Assembly: GCA_033439295.1 (NCBI GenBank)
Contig: JAVTLE010000010.1
Span: 806,001-870,000 of the forward strand
DNA: 64,000 nt
Direction: 5' to 3'
Origin: Deuterostichococcus epilithicus
Taxonomy: Eukaryota; Chlorophyta; Trebouxiophyceae; Prasiolales; Stichococcaceae
The notes below the pieces were generated by a model that did not search any database, had not been told where the DNA came from, and worked only from the letters and a program-made list of their open reading frames with translations. Shown here one piece after another: positions 47,433 to 59,362 of this stretch (the first letter of the stretch is position 1; every line of letters begins with the position of its first letter). Both the position numbers and the translations under genes were made by a program.

Positions 47433-50400
47433 TCACTCGTCGTCCTTGTCATCGTCGGCGGGCGCCGCCGGCGTCGCCGGCGCCTCCTCGTTCTCTGTGA
47501 ACGGCTCGTCGGCGTAGTCCTCCTGCACCACGCATAGCAGGGGCGTCGGCGGCTGTTCACGCTGCAAGGGGATCTCTGGCCCAGCACATGTGCATCTCAC
47601 AGTCCTCGTGCACAAGCAATCGGGACGCTTCCAGGAGCGGCAGGGGGTGCCTGCGCTGGTTTCTGGCATCGGCGGACGTGTCGCACAGGCGCAGCGGCAG
47701 CTTGTTGTGGGTTCGTATCCAAGATTGATTCTCAACAACAACATTGGCGAGTGCACGGAATAAAAGGCGCCGGAAGGCAAGTTGTACATACGCTGCAGCT
47801 GCTGGTTGCCATTCATAGCACTGTTTGAAACTCAAGCAACTGGGATGGAACAGAAACAGAGCAGCCCAACCGCAGTCACCTTGAAGGCGTCGGCGGGCAC
47901 GTCGTACAGGCGCAGCAGCGGCTTGTTGGGGTCCTTGACCAGCAGCCACTTGCCGTCCGAAAGGCCGCCCACCACGTCCACCAGCGCCCGCACAATGCCC
48001 CAGCAGTTCTCCATGGCCAGGTTGATCTGCATCGCGAAGTCGCGCGGCTTGACCGCCTGCAGGCAGGGGGAAGAGAGACTAGGTCAGGCTGTCAGTTGAG
48101 CGCTCGTCTTCGGTCTGCATGGCCGGACTGATATCCGCCGCGGATCGTGCGGCTTGACCGCTGGCAAGCAGCACAGGGCACACAGCAGGTTGGCTCGTCA
48201 GTCGGGGAGCGAAAGAGCCCCGCAGGCGGCATGGCCTCGGCTTGAACTGGAGCGTGGGTGGACTGTGTCATTTCCAGTCATGTGCAGGCGGCAGCTGTGC
48301 ATCTGCAGCACGTCATTGAGGGATGCAGGTTCACATCACCACTGCAGCGTGGCATGCACCAGGCTGTGCGGGGCGGCGGGCTACACCATCCAACCACAGG
48401 TGCACGTTGTGAGGAGCAGGCAGCCCCCCGCTCCCTTCTGTGTTTACTTGTTAGCAATTGTCAAGAAGCCCTGAGAGCGGAGGACAAATGCACACAGCAC
48501 TCCGGAAACTCTGTGAATCACTCAAAGTCGGTCTCGAGCGGGTCACCTGGGTGGACAGGATGACGTGGTGGTGGGGGTCGCGCGGGTGGGAGCGCGCCAC
48601 GTAGCCCAGCTTGATGACATCGACGCCTGCCACCAGCGCCGAGGCCGTCCACTTGGCCAGCTTGTTGGCATTGTTCTTCAACTCCGTCGCGAGCACCGCA
48701 CCGCGCTGGTTCTCGATCTTCTGTCGCCAGTCGACGCCCGTGAGCCTGCGGGACGGGCGGCAGCGCCAGTGGCTTCCGGTGATCCGCATTGCATGCCGCC
48801 GTTGTTCGGGTTGTTTCCCCATGCTGGCCATTGCACAAGGCATGTCCTGCGTCACCCGAGCTGGGGACGACCAGCAACAGCCACGATGCCTGGCTGCAGC
48901 ACGGGGCAGCAGGAGCGGAGTGTGTGCGCATGCGGGTGGGGAAACATGAGGATCAAGTGCGCGGTGCGCACTTGGGGTCGAACTCGTTGAGGGCCTTGAT
49001 GGAGATGAGCTGCTGGGACTCCTTGAAGCGCATGACGCCGTCCACCGCGCAGCGCACCACCAGGCTCTGCTCGCCGCCCAGGCTGGCCTTGCGGTACCTG
49101 CACAGCGGCCCGATGTCCATCCCTTGTGAGCTGCTGCCTCGAGGAGCACAGCGGCGCTCGAAGGTGAGTGAGCATCGGCGAGGCGTCGGAGGCATGCGGG
49201 CCGTTACGAGCGTCGGATCCAGCTGCGGGGCATGGCTCGGGAGCCACGCCACAGGTGCAGTGATCAACACATTCCATCAGCCTCCAATGGTTCACGTGTT
49301 TGTGTGACGCTCGCAGGGCAGCAACAGCAGCCGTGTTGCGACGGCAGCCAGCATGCAGCATGGCTGGGAGGGAGGCACCTGTAGGCGATGCTGGCGGGCT
49401 GCGCGCCGCTCGGCAGCTCCTGGTCGGCAAAGGGGTCCGGCGCGCCGCACTCGTGCACTGGCTCGTCTGCCGACAGCACCTGGCCGCGCAGAGGCACGTC
49501 GGTGAGAGCGCCGGTCGGGCGGCAGCGTGCCATGATACTGCGTGCTGTGCCTGAACGGACAGCTCAAGCCCCAGGCGGCACACGCAGAGCCACAGGCACA
49601 ACGGCCTTCGACGTCCGGCCAGCAGGAAAGTTGCAACCAGGCGCAGCGTGTGGCGGCGCCTTCGCGAGGAACAAGGGCGAAGCTCCACGTTTGGGCAGCG
49701 GAGGCGCGTCGGGTGGGCACACCTGCTGCGAGAAGGCCTGGTTGATGGCGGTGGCCTCCTGGCTGAGCTGCTGCACGCCATTGATGGAGTCCTTGTCCTC
49801 CGCCACCGCCTCTGGCGCCGTCTCCGCCACCTGACCACCAGACGGTTCAGGGTTTAGGGGTTTGATTTTGCACTGTGCTTCACGTACACTGTGTCCTGCA
49901 CATGACACTAGCCGTGCCCCCAACTGGCTGTGCACGGGTTCGACCCAGGCACAGGCCTGCTTGAGATGTCATGCGCCTCAGCGACGAGCCCGTGCACGAT
50001 CGGCGAGCCCCTGCACTTCTCTCGTGCTGCAGGCCGCAGAAAGGCCGTCGTCTTGCGCATGCAAGCTGGACCTGACGCGCCACTGAGCCGAAGAACAAGT
50101 GCCACATCTCCAGGTGCAATGGCACCCCATGCTCCTGACTGGGCCTGCAGCGGCAGCCGCACCGTGAGGGTGGCGAGGGAGTAGCCGTCGCGCGTGTCGA
50201 AGAACAGCTTGCCGTCGGCCTTGGTGACCAGGATGTCCCAGGAGTACACGGATCGTGGCGCGCACATCAGCGTCGCCAGCACCGTGTCGCTCATGAACAC
50301 CTGGCCTGCGCCCTCCTCCGCCAGCTTCCTGCGTGATTTCGACAGGGGGGTTTCGAGATAAGAGGTCTTGCAAAAAGGAACCTTCGCCAGCACCGTGAAA

Positions 50401-52231
50401 CCACCCAGCACCATGCCGCTCACGAATGTCTGCCCCGCACCCTGCGCCTGCCGTTCCCTGTTGATGCGAAGGAGTGAAGCGAAGATTGCCAGCACAGTGT
50501 TGCTGAGGGTGTCACACGTGTGGTCGCTGGAAGGAGTGGCTGTCGCTGCGGCCCTCACGACGTCTGCATTGCATTTGTCTTTGGTCTCGTGCCCTGTGCA
50601 GAGTCGCACATTTGTCCAGACAGCTGCATCGCATGGGTCACCCACGGGACGAGCCGCCATGCCACGTCGCGGCGGCGGCTTGCTTCCAGACTGCGAGGGC
50701 TGTCCACGAGCAGCCTCGACCAGCACACGTGCAGCCCGGGGTGCGGGAGCAGCTAAGGGGCGGCAAATGAAGTTCTCATGAACAGTCATTCATCATTCAG
50801 GAAACAAGCGCACTTGACGATCGGGTCCTCGGACACGGTGACATCGTGGAAGACGGCGCGCGTCGGCCGCAGCGCCTTGTCCGCCTTCGGCGTCACGCGG
50901 TCGAAGGTCTTGTCATAGAAGCGCAGCGACCCGTTGAAGGACACGTCCTCTAGCTCTGGCAGCGCCGAGTGCAGCTTGGCGAGCGCGGTGAAGGGGATCT
51001 GCTCCACGACGGCCCACTCCGGGCGGATGTCCACCGAGCTGCTGTACACCATTTGCTGCGCAGGACGGAAAAGTCAAAAGGGTAAAGTCTAGATATTCGC
51101 AAAGGACTGGAACGAACGGCAGTCGGCTGTGCACCACAGCCCACTCCGAACGGATGTCCAATTGAGCTGCTTGACACCATCTGCTGCAGGGCATAGACTG
51201 CGCTTCAGCTGGTGTGACAAAATGCGTCATGCACGTCAGGAAGGGCTCTTGAGATGCCTCCAAGCACAGCAGGCAGACACATGTGGCAGTTTTGACAGGG
51301 GCTCGGCCCTGGCCCCGAAAACCATGGCCTCAGCTTCATGCAGAGGGGTGCAGTCCAGCCCCCGTGATGTATCAGTATGAGTATATGCAAGCCAGAGGTG
51401 CAATGCGACGCAATAAAGCGACTTGCCGTGAATGGAGTGCTGCAGCAAGAAAGAAACTGACACTACGCCTCACCCGCTGGTCATTGCGCTGGAAGTGCTG
51501 GAAGTTGCGCTTCTGCTGCTGCTTGCGTGGCTGCCGCTTGGCCGTGGCCGCCGCTGCCGCCTCTTCCTGCTGCCGCCGCTGGTTCTGCTGGAAGCGGTTG
51601 GGCTGGAAGCGGCGTGGCCCGCCCCGGTTCCGCTGCACCGGCCGGCTGTCCACTAGATGGAACGAGTCCTCCTGTGAAAGGAGATCAATGTTGAAGAGCA
51701 AGCATGAAATGTGACTGGTGCCATGTGCGCTTGCTGCGCTTGGTGCACGAGGCAGCGGGAGCAGGGGCACACCAGAGTGGCTGGTGGCGAGCGTGCGGCT
51801 GCATGATACCAACGCAAAGCAAACCCGATCGTCAGGCAGACTGGCAAGCGGGAGTACAGATGCTCACATCCTCGTTGTGGAAGAAGTTGAAGACCGCAAC
51901 GCCCGGCTCCCGCTGGTTCTGATACCTGTTGCCTGCGCGGTCGAAAGATGCACACACTAGCATGCTGAATTCAGGCTTCGTTGCAAACAATCAGAGCCGA
52001 TGCAGATACATCTGCTGCACAGCACGCTGAATCCATGACTTCCTGCTGTGCCACTCAAGATCGACAATTACCATAGCGCAGTCCCGCGGCTGTGAAGTCA
52101 GACACACGTCCAATCTTGTCACCCTTGCCGAAAGGCGCATACGGCACGCCATCCAGCTGCTCTGGCACTGTGGTCGGGCCCCATCCGCTCTCGTTGGCTG
52201 CCACTTGTGGCACCTCAAAGCTTGCTACCAT
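47433..52231 (-). CDS. EIF3D: Eukaryotic translation initiation factor 3 subunit D
   Basis: Eleven exons give about 556 residues in frame: 52072-52231, 51868-51932, 51474-51671, 50814-51055, 50163-50328, 49723-49830, 49379-49479, 48972-49097, 48547-48745, 47880-48056, 47433-47561. eIF3d is a peripheral eIF3 subunit that binds mRNA caps and lies near the mRNA exit channel. Marks in order: [36 protein letters not shown], a Gln/Arg-rich linker ([16 protein letters not shown]), [96 protein letters not shown], and an acidic tail ending DDDKDDE. The gene holds four truncated exon copies in its introns. Start [11 protein letters not shown] precedes the conserved block closely. Confidence 0.96.
47665..47722 (-). 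other. Copy of the 3' end of an eIF3d exon
   Basis: Plus-strand 47668-47720 parallels 47886-47940: shared GCGCAGC, CTTGTTG and CAGGCGCAG blocks. Translation of the copy gives [12 protein letters not shown] against [12 protein letters not shown] in the true exon. It lies downstream of the true exon. Confidence 0.85.
48142..48175 (-). other. Copy of an eIF3d exon start
   Basis: Plus strand TCGTGCGGCTTGACCGCTGG against TCGCGCGGCTTGACCGCCTG at the true exon edge (48040-48060). Confidence 0.75.
50385..50470 (-). other. Copy of an eIF3d exon start
   Basis: Copy translates as [14 protein letters not shown], parallel to [14 protein letters not shown] of the true exon (50262-50328). The preceding CAG acceptor is kept. 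Confidence 0.8.
51110..51192 (-). other. Copy of an eIF3d exon start
   Basis: On the minus strand the copy reads ctgcag then CAGATGGTGTCAAGCAGCTC; the true exon, from 51055, reads gcgcag then CAAATGGTGTACAGCAGCTC. Similarity continues for about 60 bases with small indels that shift the frame. Confidence 0.9.
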
Positions 52232-52653
52232 GCTCGCCGTCAGCAGCAGCTATACAATTGGGAGCACGGAGAGAATGAAGGTGTACGAGAGCCGCTCCTG
52301 CTGCTGCAAGCTAATTGAATCGCCGCCACCTTCGAAAGGCTCGAGCTTCTCCGGCGTGACTGTGCAAGCCGCGACCAACTTTGTGGTCCTTGTCTTTCTC
52401 TTGCAGCTGAAAAGCCTCAGACTGCCGCGCCGCGCCACCGCTCCGGGTTGCTGTTCGGGCCTTTCAGGCTGCACAAAACCCTACCAACATCGGCGCAACA
52501 CTCGTGCCGCTGCCCACCTCCGCTGCATGATTCAGCACTTGGGGGTATCCCTGGAGTACGCTACACCCATATTGCACTGAAATTCGCTGGTCTCCTTACA
52601 GAAACTCAGTCTCGCCTTTGCTCAATCTTCTCTTTTGACGTGAACCTCCCACG
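52232..52653. other. Interval between METTL17 3' end and eIF3d start; TGTAA (-) at 52596-52600
   Basis: Minus-strand TGTAA 54 bases past the METTL17 stop is its likely poly(A) signal. The rest is eIF3d promoter. Confidence 0.5.
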
Positions 52654-55600
52654 TCACCCGCACGGAGGCGCAATTGCACTGGCGCCGCGCAGCTGCTGCT
52701 GCGTCGGCCACAGGTCGCCCCAACGCAGCTTGCGTGCGAAGCGATACATCGGAGCGCCCAGTCTTGAGCCCGAACGGCTGACGACCCGCTGCTCCAGGCG
52801 CGGCTTGCCATTGGCGCCGGCGCCAGCGCTGCACAGGTCCAGCACCACGTGCCCCGACTTCTTTCGGGGCGGCCTGCATGTGAGAACAATATGTGGCCAT
52901 TTCAAAGCTTGCTTTGCAGACACCGTCAACACGCCGAGAAGCGTTGAGTGATGTGGACGAAGGCAGAATCGACGCCAAGTTCACAAAGCAGTGGCCTGTG
53001 AGAGACACACCTGATGACACGAGACCAGGTGCCGCTTGCAGCGACAGCTGCGGCTACCTCCTCTGGAGTGCTGCTCTCTCGCTCGCCCTCGCCGTCCTCC
53101 TCTGCATATGGCGGTGGTACGGCGGCGGCGCCGGACTGCCCAGAAGCCCCAGCAGCCTGCCTAGGCTGCGGGCTGAACGCCTCTGCCGCCGCGAGGCTGG
53201 GCGCTTCGGCATGAGGTTGGCTGTTTGTTGGCGCTGGGCTGCTGGACGAGCTTGCCTCGATGACCGGCCTGCTGCTGGCTGCTGCGGTCGGCTGCGCAGT
53301 TGTGTTGTGTGTTCCCATCCCATCCGTGCCTGCCGTCACTGATGCTGCTGCAGGGCTGGGCTCGGCCAGGCTGCGCATGAAGCTCTGAGCAAACTCCTCT
53401 GCCTCCGCCACTTCGTCCTCGTCGCTGTCGTCCGCGCCTTCGCGTATGGACTCCAGGATCAGCTGCAGTGTCTCTGCGTCCGGCGCCGCCGCCGCCTGCC
53501 CCGCATCCGCTGCTGCCTGTTGCAGTGTCTAGTCGTGTTGATATGCTCACTCGGTCTCTTTATGTTCCTGATTCTGCTATCGGACTCGTCCATAGGCGTG
53601 ACTGGGCAAGCCGCATCGAACAGTGGTGCAAGCATGGTGCATATAGACACGACAGGGCAGCTGACAGTCCAGGAAAGGCCGACACAGCCACCATCTTGCA
53701 GGGCAGTGTGGCACGCACGAGCTATGATGGAGCTCGCGCACCTTCATTGCTTCCGCCTCGAGTTGCTCGAAAACGTCATCGAGCAGCTCGTCTCCCAGCT
53801 GCGGCGCGGCGGGCGAGGGTGACACTAATTGGACGCCTGCGGGCGCCTCCGGCCGCGCGCCCCGACGCAGCACCACATACGAAAAACGCTCGTCCTGATA
53901 GTCCCGGGGCATTGCGCCACCTGTAGTTAGTTGATGTTACGTCGACACGACAGGGAACTGAGCACACGCAGCAGCTCAACGTGATGATGGCCGTTTGGGG
54001 ATCAGTGCATACACATGACATCAGGTCCACTTCCCGCCCACAGGTGCAGAGAAGAGCACCCGGCAGGATCTTGGTGCGCTTCTGCGCGGCCGTGCGCTGG
54101 AAACGCTGCACGAAGTGGCACCAGCTGCCCGTGCCATCCATGGGGCAGCCGCCGTCGTGGGGGCAGGGCGCCACCACATGCGCCCTGCCGTCTGCCGCTG
54201 CATCGCCTGTGCCTGCCCCAACACCGCCTCTGCGCTCTGCTGCCAGGACCTGCACAGCGGACGAGCATTGTGGTGACGGCAAACATATTCCAACCAGCGT
54301 CCTGCCGCCTGCCGCTGCACCGCCTGCGGCCGCCTGTCAAAGTCACTGCGTCTTTGCTCTGCTGCCAGCACCTGCACCGACCGATGGCTGTATGTTGTCA
54401 GGTGCTGCTGCTTAACACGCCGCTGTACAGCGCCTTCAGCATGCACCAGCCAACCAGCCACGGTCTAATTTGCTGCATGCGTGGTAGTAGTCTACACGGC
54501 AGAAGGGCAGAGGGGGGGAGCCTGCAGGGCACCATACTGCCCCTCCCCCCCGGGCTGCCCCTCTGGCTGGTCGGCAGTTCGACTTTGAGTCGCCTTGCGC
54601 ATCCAACGCTGGCCTTTGTATACGGCTGCGCATGTGGAGGCCTGCCTGAAGAGACTCGACATTGCATCACTCGCCTGCGTGCGGGCCTCGCGCACGTTGG
54701 CGGAGCCGATTGGCGTGCCGGGCTCCACCAACAGCAGCAAGCCGCGGGTGCGCTCCCACAGGCTGGCTACCACACGGCGCCGCTCCGCCGGCGTCCGCAG
54801 CTCTGCTAGGATGTAGGACGCCACCACCAGGTCGTACCTGCGGCCGCATGATTGGGCTGCATTGGACACCATGTACTTGTCCTTCTCGCGAGCTTTCACA
54901 ACCTCTGATAGAGACAGTCTGTCCCCGTCCGCAGAGAGAGGGGCCTGTCTTCGGAGGTGTGCCGGCTGAAGGCTGCCGCAAGTCGAATGTGCAAGCTGTC
55001 CGCGATACTTGACAGTGCTGGCCAGCAGCAGCTCACTGCTGGGACGCCGCGCGGCTGCCGGAGGGGGCCGGTGCCAGGTGCCGTGACCAGCGCACGCTCG
55101 GCATTGAGGCGTCGCCGGCCCGCAGCGCCTGCTGGCAGGCGAACCCCAGCGCCAGCATCGGCGCCGCCTTCTCCACCGCATGCACCGTCTGCAGCGCGCC
55201 GCCGCCCCACACCTGCGCCGGCACAAGCCCCTTTCATCCGCAGCTTGTTGATGGGTGCAGGGATGAGCTAAAGGACGCAAGTTTCGGTGCAGGACGCTAC
55301 TTTCGGACTTTCGCACGCTACTTCATTGAAACAAAAGTGCCGAAATATCTCCCCCTTGTACCACCTGCGGCACGCTGCCCGCCTACACCTGCACCGGCAC
55401 GACGCTCCTTTGCTCTTCCACTCTGCCACATCAACGGCTCCAGAAGCCAAAGCAGGTTTTGGGAGGCAGCACAGTCCTTGACACCATGTTGGCGAGGCTC
55501 CCCCATAACAACGCTGACCCGACAAGCATGTGCGGAGCACAAGCCAGGCTGAAGCTCGCTAGCATGCCATGCAAGCGCCATGGAGGTTCCCATGTGGGGT

Positions 55601-56760
55601 GCTCACCGAGGTGGCTGCCCAAATGGCGGTGCCAGGCCCAGCACCGAAGTCCAGGACCCTGCTGGGCTGAAAGTCCGGCAGCCGCACCCGCAGCTCCTTC
55701 ATGACCTGCCATGGGATTAGTGTAAGGATTTCGTGGCATTGCAGAGGTTTCATCAGAGTAGCAATACGCCTGAAGATGTAAAGGCCCTGGACCTCAAGTT
55801 CTGAGCTGCTTCCTCACTGCCATCTCTGCCTTGGACCCACCTTCTGCAACACGGAGTAGGTGGCAGGGAAGCGGCTCGCGGCGTAGGCGGCGGCCTGTGC
55901 CGGATCGTACACCGGCGACCTGCTGCCGCCCTCCTGTGCCGCCTCATCTGCGGGTCACGGCGTCCAACGACATGCTCAAGAGCTGCGATCACCCGAATGT
56001 CTAGGACTGATGCAGAGCATGGCTGGGGCACTCGTAGGCTTTGGGTGGTGAATGCATTCTCCACAGGACTCCATTCTTGAGGCAAGTTTGAGGGTTGACC
56101 TGCGGCAACGGGCGCAAAGAAGTCTTCTTTGGCGCTGTCTTCGTCCAGATCCCCTACGAAGGGCGTGACACCGCCCTGTCGCATCTCCCGCATCATGTCT
56201 CTTGTGCTGCGCTTCCCCTGTGCGAAACAGAGCATGATGATGGTGGCAATGCCCTTGCATGTCAGGTTTGCCACAGACAGTGCAGATCGCCAGAGGGAAT
56301 TGGTCGAAAATGACAGCCGAGCAGGAAGCTCGCACCCGCTTTGTGCGGGCGCGCATGCCTGAACCAGGGTCCATTGTCGGCACCGCGCTATGGCCGCCCT
56401 TAGCACTCGTGCGGGCATTGCGGCGCAGGCCGTCTATCAGCCGCCTGCTGCTATTGGACAGCTGCCGCCCGCGCTCGCCGCCCAGCGCGCCGCTGCTCGC
56501 CTCCAGGGCCTGCTCCAGCTCCGGCGGCACCTCGACGAGGCCCACCCAGCGCTTGCTCACGACCCGCGCAGCCGCCAGCGGCACCGTCGTCTGTGACGGA
56601 GCCACCTGCAGCCGCATGTCAAAGCGACTTTCTGTCAGCTACAGAGTTGCAGAACCTGCGAAATACTTGTTGCAGCGGAAGAGGCGTAGGCCAAACGATG
56701 AGGGCGTCTGCCTACCTGCGCTTCAATGTAGGCGGTGCGGGCGATCAGCCGCAGCAGCAT
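52654..56760 (-). CDS. METTL17: METTL17/Rsm22-type mitoribosome assembly methyltransferase-like protein
   Basis: About a dozen exons. Start MLLRLIARTAYIEAQ (exon 56716-56760), then VAPSQTTVPLAAARVVSKRW, VYDPAQAAAYAASRFPATYS, the SAM-fold strand in SRVLDFGAGPGTAIWAA (about 55612-55709), YDLVVASYILAELRTPAERR, GLLLLVEPGTP, the Cys-rich segment CPHDGGCPMDGTGSWCHF (about 54110-54170), FSYVVLRRG (near 53880), a long Ala/Ser/Pro-rich acidic insertion (about 53000-53520), and KKSGHVVLDLCSAG near the end. Family members bind the mitochondrial small-subunit rRNA during assembly and hold an Fe-S cluster through conserved cysteines. The 53000-53520 insert is unusually long. Exact internal boundaries in the second half are approximate. 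It is divergent from CCDC97, 386 bases away. Confidence 0.9.
54298..54378 (-). other. Copy of a METTL17 exon start
   Basis: Plus strand CCTGCCGCCTGCCGCTGCAC (copy) parallels CCTGCCGTCTGCCGCTGCAT at 54184, and both run into GCTCTGCTGCCAG[CG]ACCTGCAC, the acceptor region. The copy lies just upstream of the true exon. Confidence 0.85.
55360..55425 (-). other. Copy of a METTL17 exon start
   Basis: On the minus strand GTGCCGGTGCAGGTGTAGGC (copy) parallels GTGCCGGCGCAGGTGTGGGG at the true acceptor near 55213. The copy has an in-frame stop. Confidence 0.8.
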
Positions 56761-57146
56761 GGGCCTGGAGCTCTACCACTTACTCTCCGAGCTGCCTGTC
56801 GGATGGGTAAGCACAGATGTATCTGACAGAGAGAACCTGAGCAGCTTTGTGACACGCTGCGCTGGACAACGGTGCAGTGGGATGCAGGTGGGCATCGACC
56901 AGAAACCGACAGTGAAGTAGCACTGCTGCACGCGCAAGACTGATCGAATTCGACTGACGTATACAGCTATGCACCGCATAACGAACTTTCGGTAAGCACG
57001 AGGGAATCTTCGGATTGCTACATGCACATGCGTGCTGTGCATGCTGTGCATTAGAGCTTCAAGACCCAACCAGCAGCCCTTGCGCGACACTCTGCTCGCG
57101 CACCATTGCACGCACAACAGTCAGGCAAGTGAAGAACGTCGACACC
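56761..57146. other. Divergent promoter interval of METTL17 and CCDC97
   Basis: 386 bases with no exon or motif recognised. Confidence 0.4.
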
Positions 57147-59172
57147 ATGTCGACCAACGCTGCGGCGGGTGCAGCGCTTGAAACCACAGGCAGTGCGGCA
57201 GCTAGTCTGGACGCTGCCACAGTGGACTCCCTGGCCTCCCGCCTGGCGGACGACGCCACGCTCAGGCTGCCGGGCAGCCTGAGCGGCCAGGTGCAGGAGG
57301 AGGCGCCCGCCAGGTCCAAGCGCGTGGAGTATCTGACGGCGCTTCTCCAGCGGGACCCGGGCGTCTTCCTTGGCGCGCTTTGATGATTTAGACTGCTTTA
57401 CATGATCTACATGCTTGATAGATTTATGGTTTGGCGACCGCATAGTGTGGCTCGTTCCACAGGCAGTCCATGATGCACGGCGTGCATCACCGCAGAGCGC
57501 CATGGGGATCACCTAGACAGCACAGATCTGCGGGCCTTTGAGGGGCTCAGGAGCGATTACGAGGTGTGTCTCTGCACTTCCGTTCGTCTACACGTCAGGC
57601 TGCACAGGACAGATGCACGCCATGCTGCTGCGAACGCCACTGTGCTGCCGGTCCCAGGTAGAATGTTCTCGGTGCACCTAGTGGCTCAGTCACTGTTGCA
57701 AGCCTGCGTGAGGCCAGACACTGTGCCAAACTGACTGCGCTGGCTGCGCTGTGCAGATTGACTTCTTCATCCGGCAGCTGTCTACGGTGGCCGAGCCCGC
57801 ACAGCCGCGCCTATCGCCGCAGGTCCGCAACAGACGCCTGGCGCAGCTGAACCGCCTTATCGATGAGGGTGAGCCCCCTCCGGGTGCCGGTGCCTTCGCT
57901 TGCAAAGCTGTGCTTCCAGTCAACGGCACTTGACCTGCAAGCCGACGGCCTGACCCCAGACTCTTGCAACTCAAAAAGACTTTGTTGCCCTGTGATCCCC
58001 CCAGGCGAGTTCTTCAGCAACGACGCCATGCGGGCGCGGCAGCCGCTGCTGCACCTGCAGTACGTGGGACAGTACCTTCCAGCGGCACCGGCAGCACGTG
58101 CTGCGCCGGCCGAGGGCCACCCGCTGAGCAGCAGCATCCTGCACGACGTGGACGAGGCGCAGACCTCGGAGCGGTTCCGGCGCGACAAGGAGGCCCAGGA
58201 CGCCATTGAAGCGGGTGACTCACAGCTTTCATACTTGCAGCATCCAGACACAGTCAAAGCGACCCGTCAGAGGTTCATGCATGGCTGCGTGCAACACCCA
58301 AGCAGCCTCCCTCCAAGTCGCGAGCTCCTCAGGGTGATGCAAGCAACCGCACGCCGTCAGCTGACGCTCCCGGGGTTTGCGCAAGGCATGACCGGACAAG
58401 TCACCTGCCTGCCTGCAGACAGCTCGGACGAGGAGGCATACCCAGAGGACCGGCGTGCAGAAGTTTCGCAGGTTACTACGGCTGCAGACAGTGGCGGTGC
58501 GGGGCCTGCCGCCCTGGCAGGCGCCGTCCCGTCAGCAGCCATAGGATCGGCGGGACAGGAGCGAGGGACGGCTGCGGAGGAGGCAGGTGACGCCGATCAG
58601 GGTTTGGATGACCGGGCGGAGGATGCCGAAAACCGCCCGGAGGCGGCGCCTTTCGTGCACATCCCTGGAGAGGAGCAGACCCAGCTGCAGGCGAGCGGCT
58701 CTGTGTTTGTGAGGCTCACGTTGGGCAACGCCTGATAGGCTTGCTGCTTCTCCTTGTAGCAGTCGCTGTATTCCCTAGGCAGACGCACCACAACATCTGG
58801 ACTGTGTGGGGCGCACACCTGGCATGGGTCTTGCTGTCCTCCTGCGCGTGCTTAACCACATACCTTCGCCTGCAGGCGGACTTCCTGGAGCTCATGCACC
58901 AGCGCTTCCTTGCCGGCGACGACGAGCAATACATCGACTACGCACGCATCGATGGCGATGCGTCGCTGGACGACGACTGGGCAGACGAGCGGAGACAGGT
59001 GGCGTACCCACGCCGCATTGCGTTTCCACAGTCCGTGTTGCGTGTCACGTGTGCTGCTTGTGACTGGCCGCGCTCTCATTGCAGTCGGGTCTGGCCGATC
59101 GCAGGATGACAATCAACTGTCAAATTCGTGCCGCAGGACGCGGAGGATGCATACTTCGACGATGTTGAGTGA
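57147..59172 (+). CDS. CCDC97: CCDC97-like protein
   Basis: Seven exons, 57147-57372, 57496-57563, 57757-57868, 58005-58214, 58419-58690, 58876-58998 and 59137-59172, give about 348 residues. CCDC97 is a conserved eukaryotic protein associated with the SF3B splicing complex. Family blocks: RVEYLTALLQRDPGVFL-ERHGDHL, LRAFEGLRSDYE, RNRRLAQLNRLIDEGEFFSN, DAMRARQPLLHLQYVGQYL, DFLELMHQRFLAGDDEQYID, DASLDDDWADE, and the terminal EDAYFDDVE. Exon 5 is acidic and poorly conserved (DSSDEEAYPEDRRAE). Two introns must use GC donors to keep the frame: after 57372 (TTG|gcgcgc) and after 58690 (CAG|gcgagc). The frame stays open through the introns between exons 3 and 6, so retention could add sequence without an early stop. 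Confidence 0.9.
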
Positions 59173-59231
59173 GGGGCAGGGCTGCGACCACCGCCTGTGT
59201 TGGGAGTTGCCGTCTGGGTGTCGTCTGGATG

Positions 59232-59236
59232 TTACA
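59232..59236 (-). terminator. TGTAA poly(A) motif for the HugZ/HOZ-type gene
   Basis: Plus-strand TTACA, about 130 bases past the stop at 59363, within the convergent gap with CCDC97. Confidence 0.5.
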
Positions 59237-59362
59237 AGGGAACCAAATGTTGATGGTCAACACGGCATAAGTGCCAATAGCCCCTGCAGCGCCTCGACTT
59301 TTTCGTTTTGTATCTCTACTGCGCGCATTTGTGGCGAGCACATTGTAGGTCTCAAGCATTCG

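Noticed and set aside
10091-56760. BolA, ferredoxin and METTL17 as an Fe-S gene cluster
   Set aside because: The three are spread over 46 kb with many unrelated genes between and no shared promoter; chance proximity is the simpler reading.
57863-58735. 290-residue single-exon gene
   Set aside because: It is CCDC97 exons 4-5 read through an intron; the splice model restores the conserved C-terminus.
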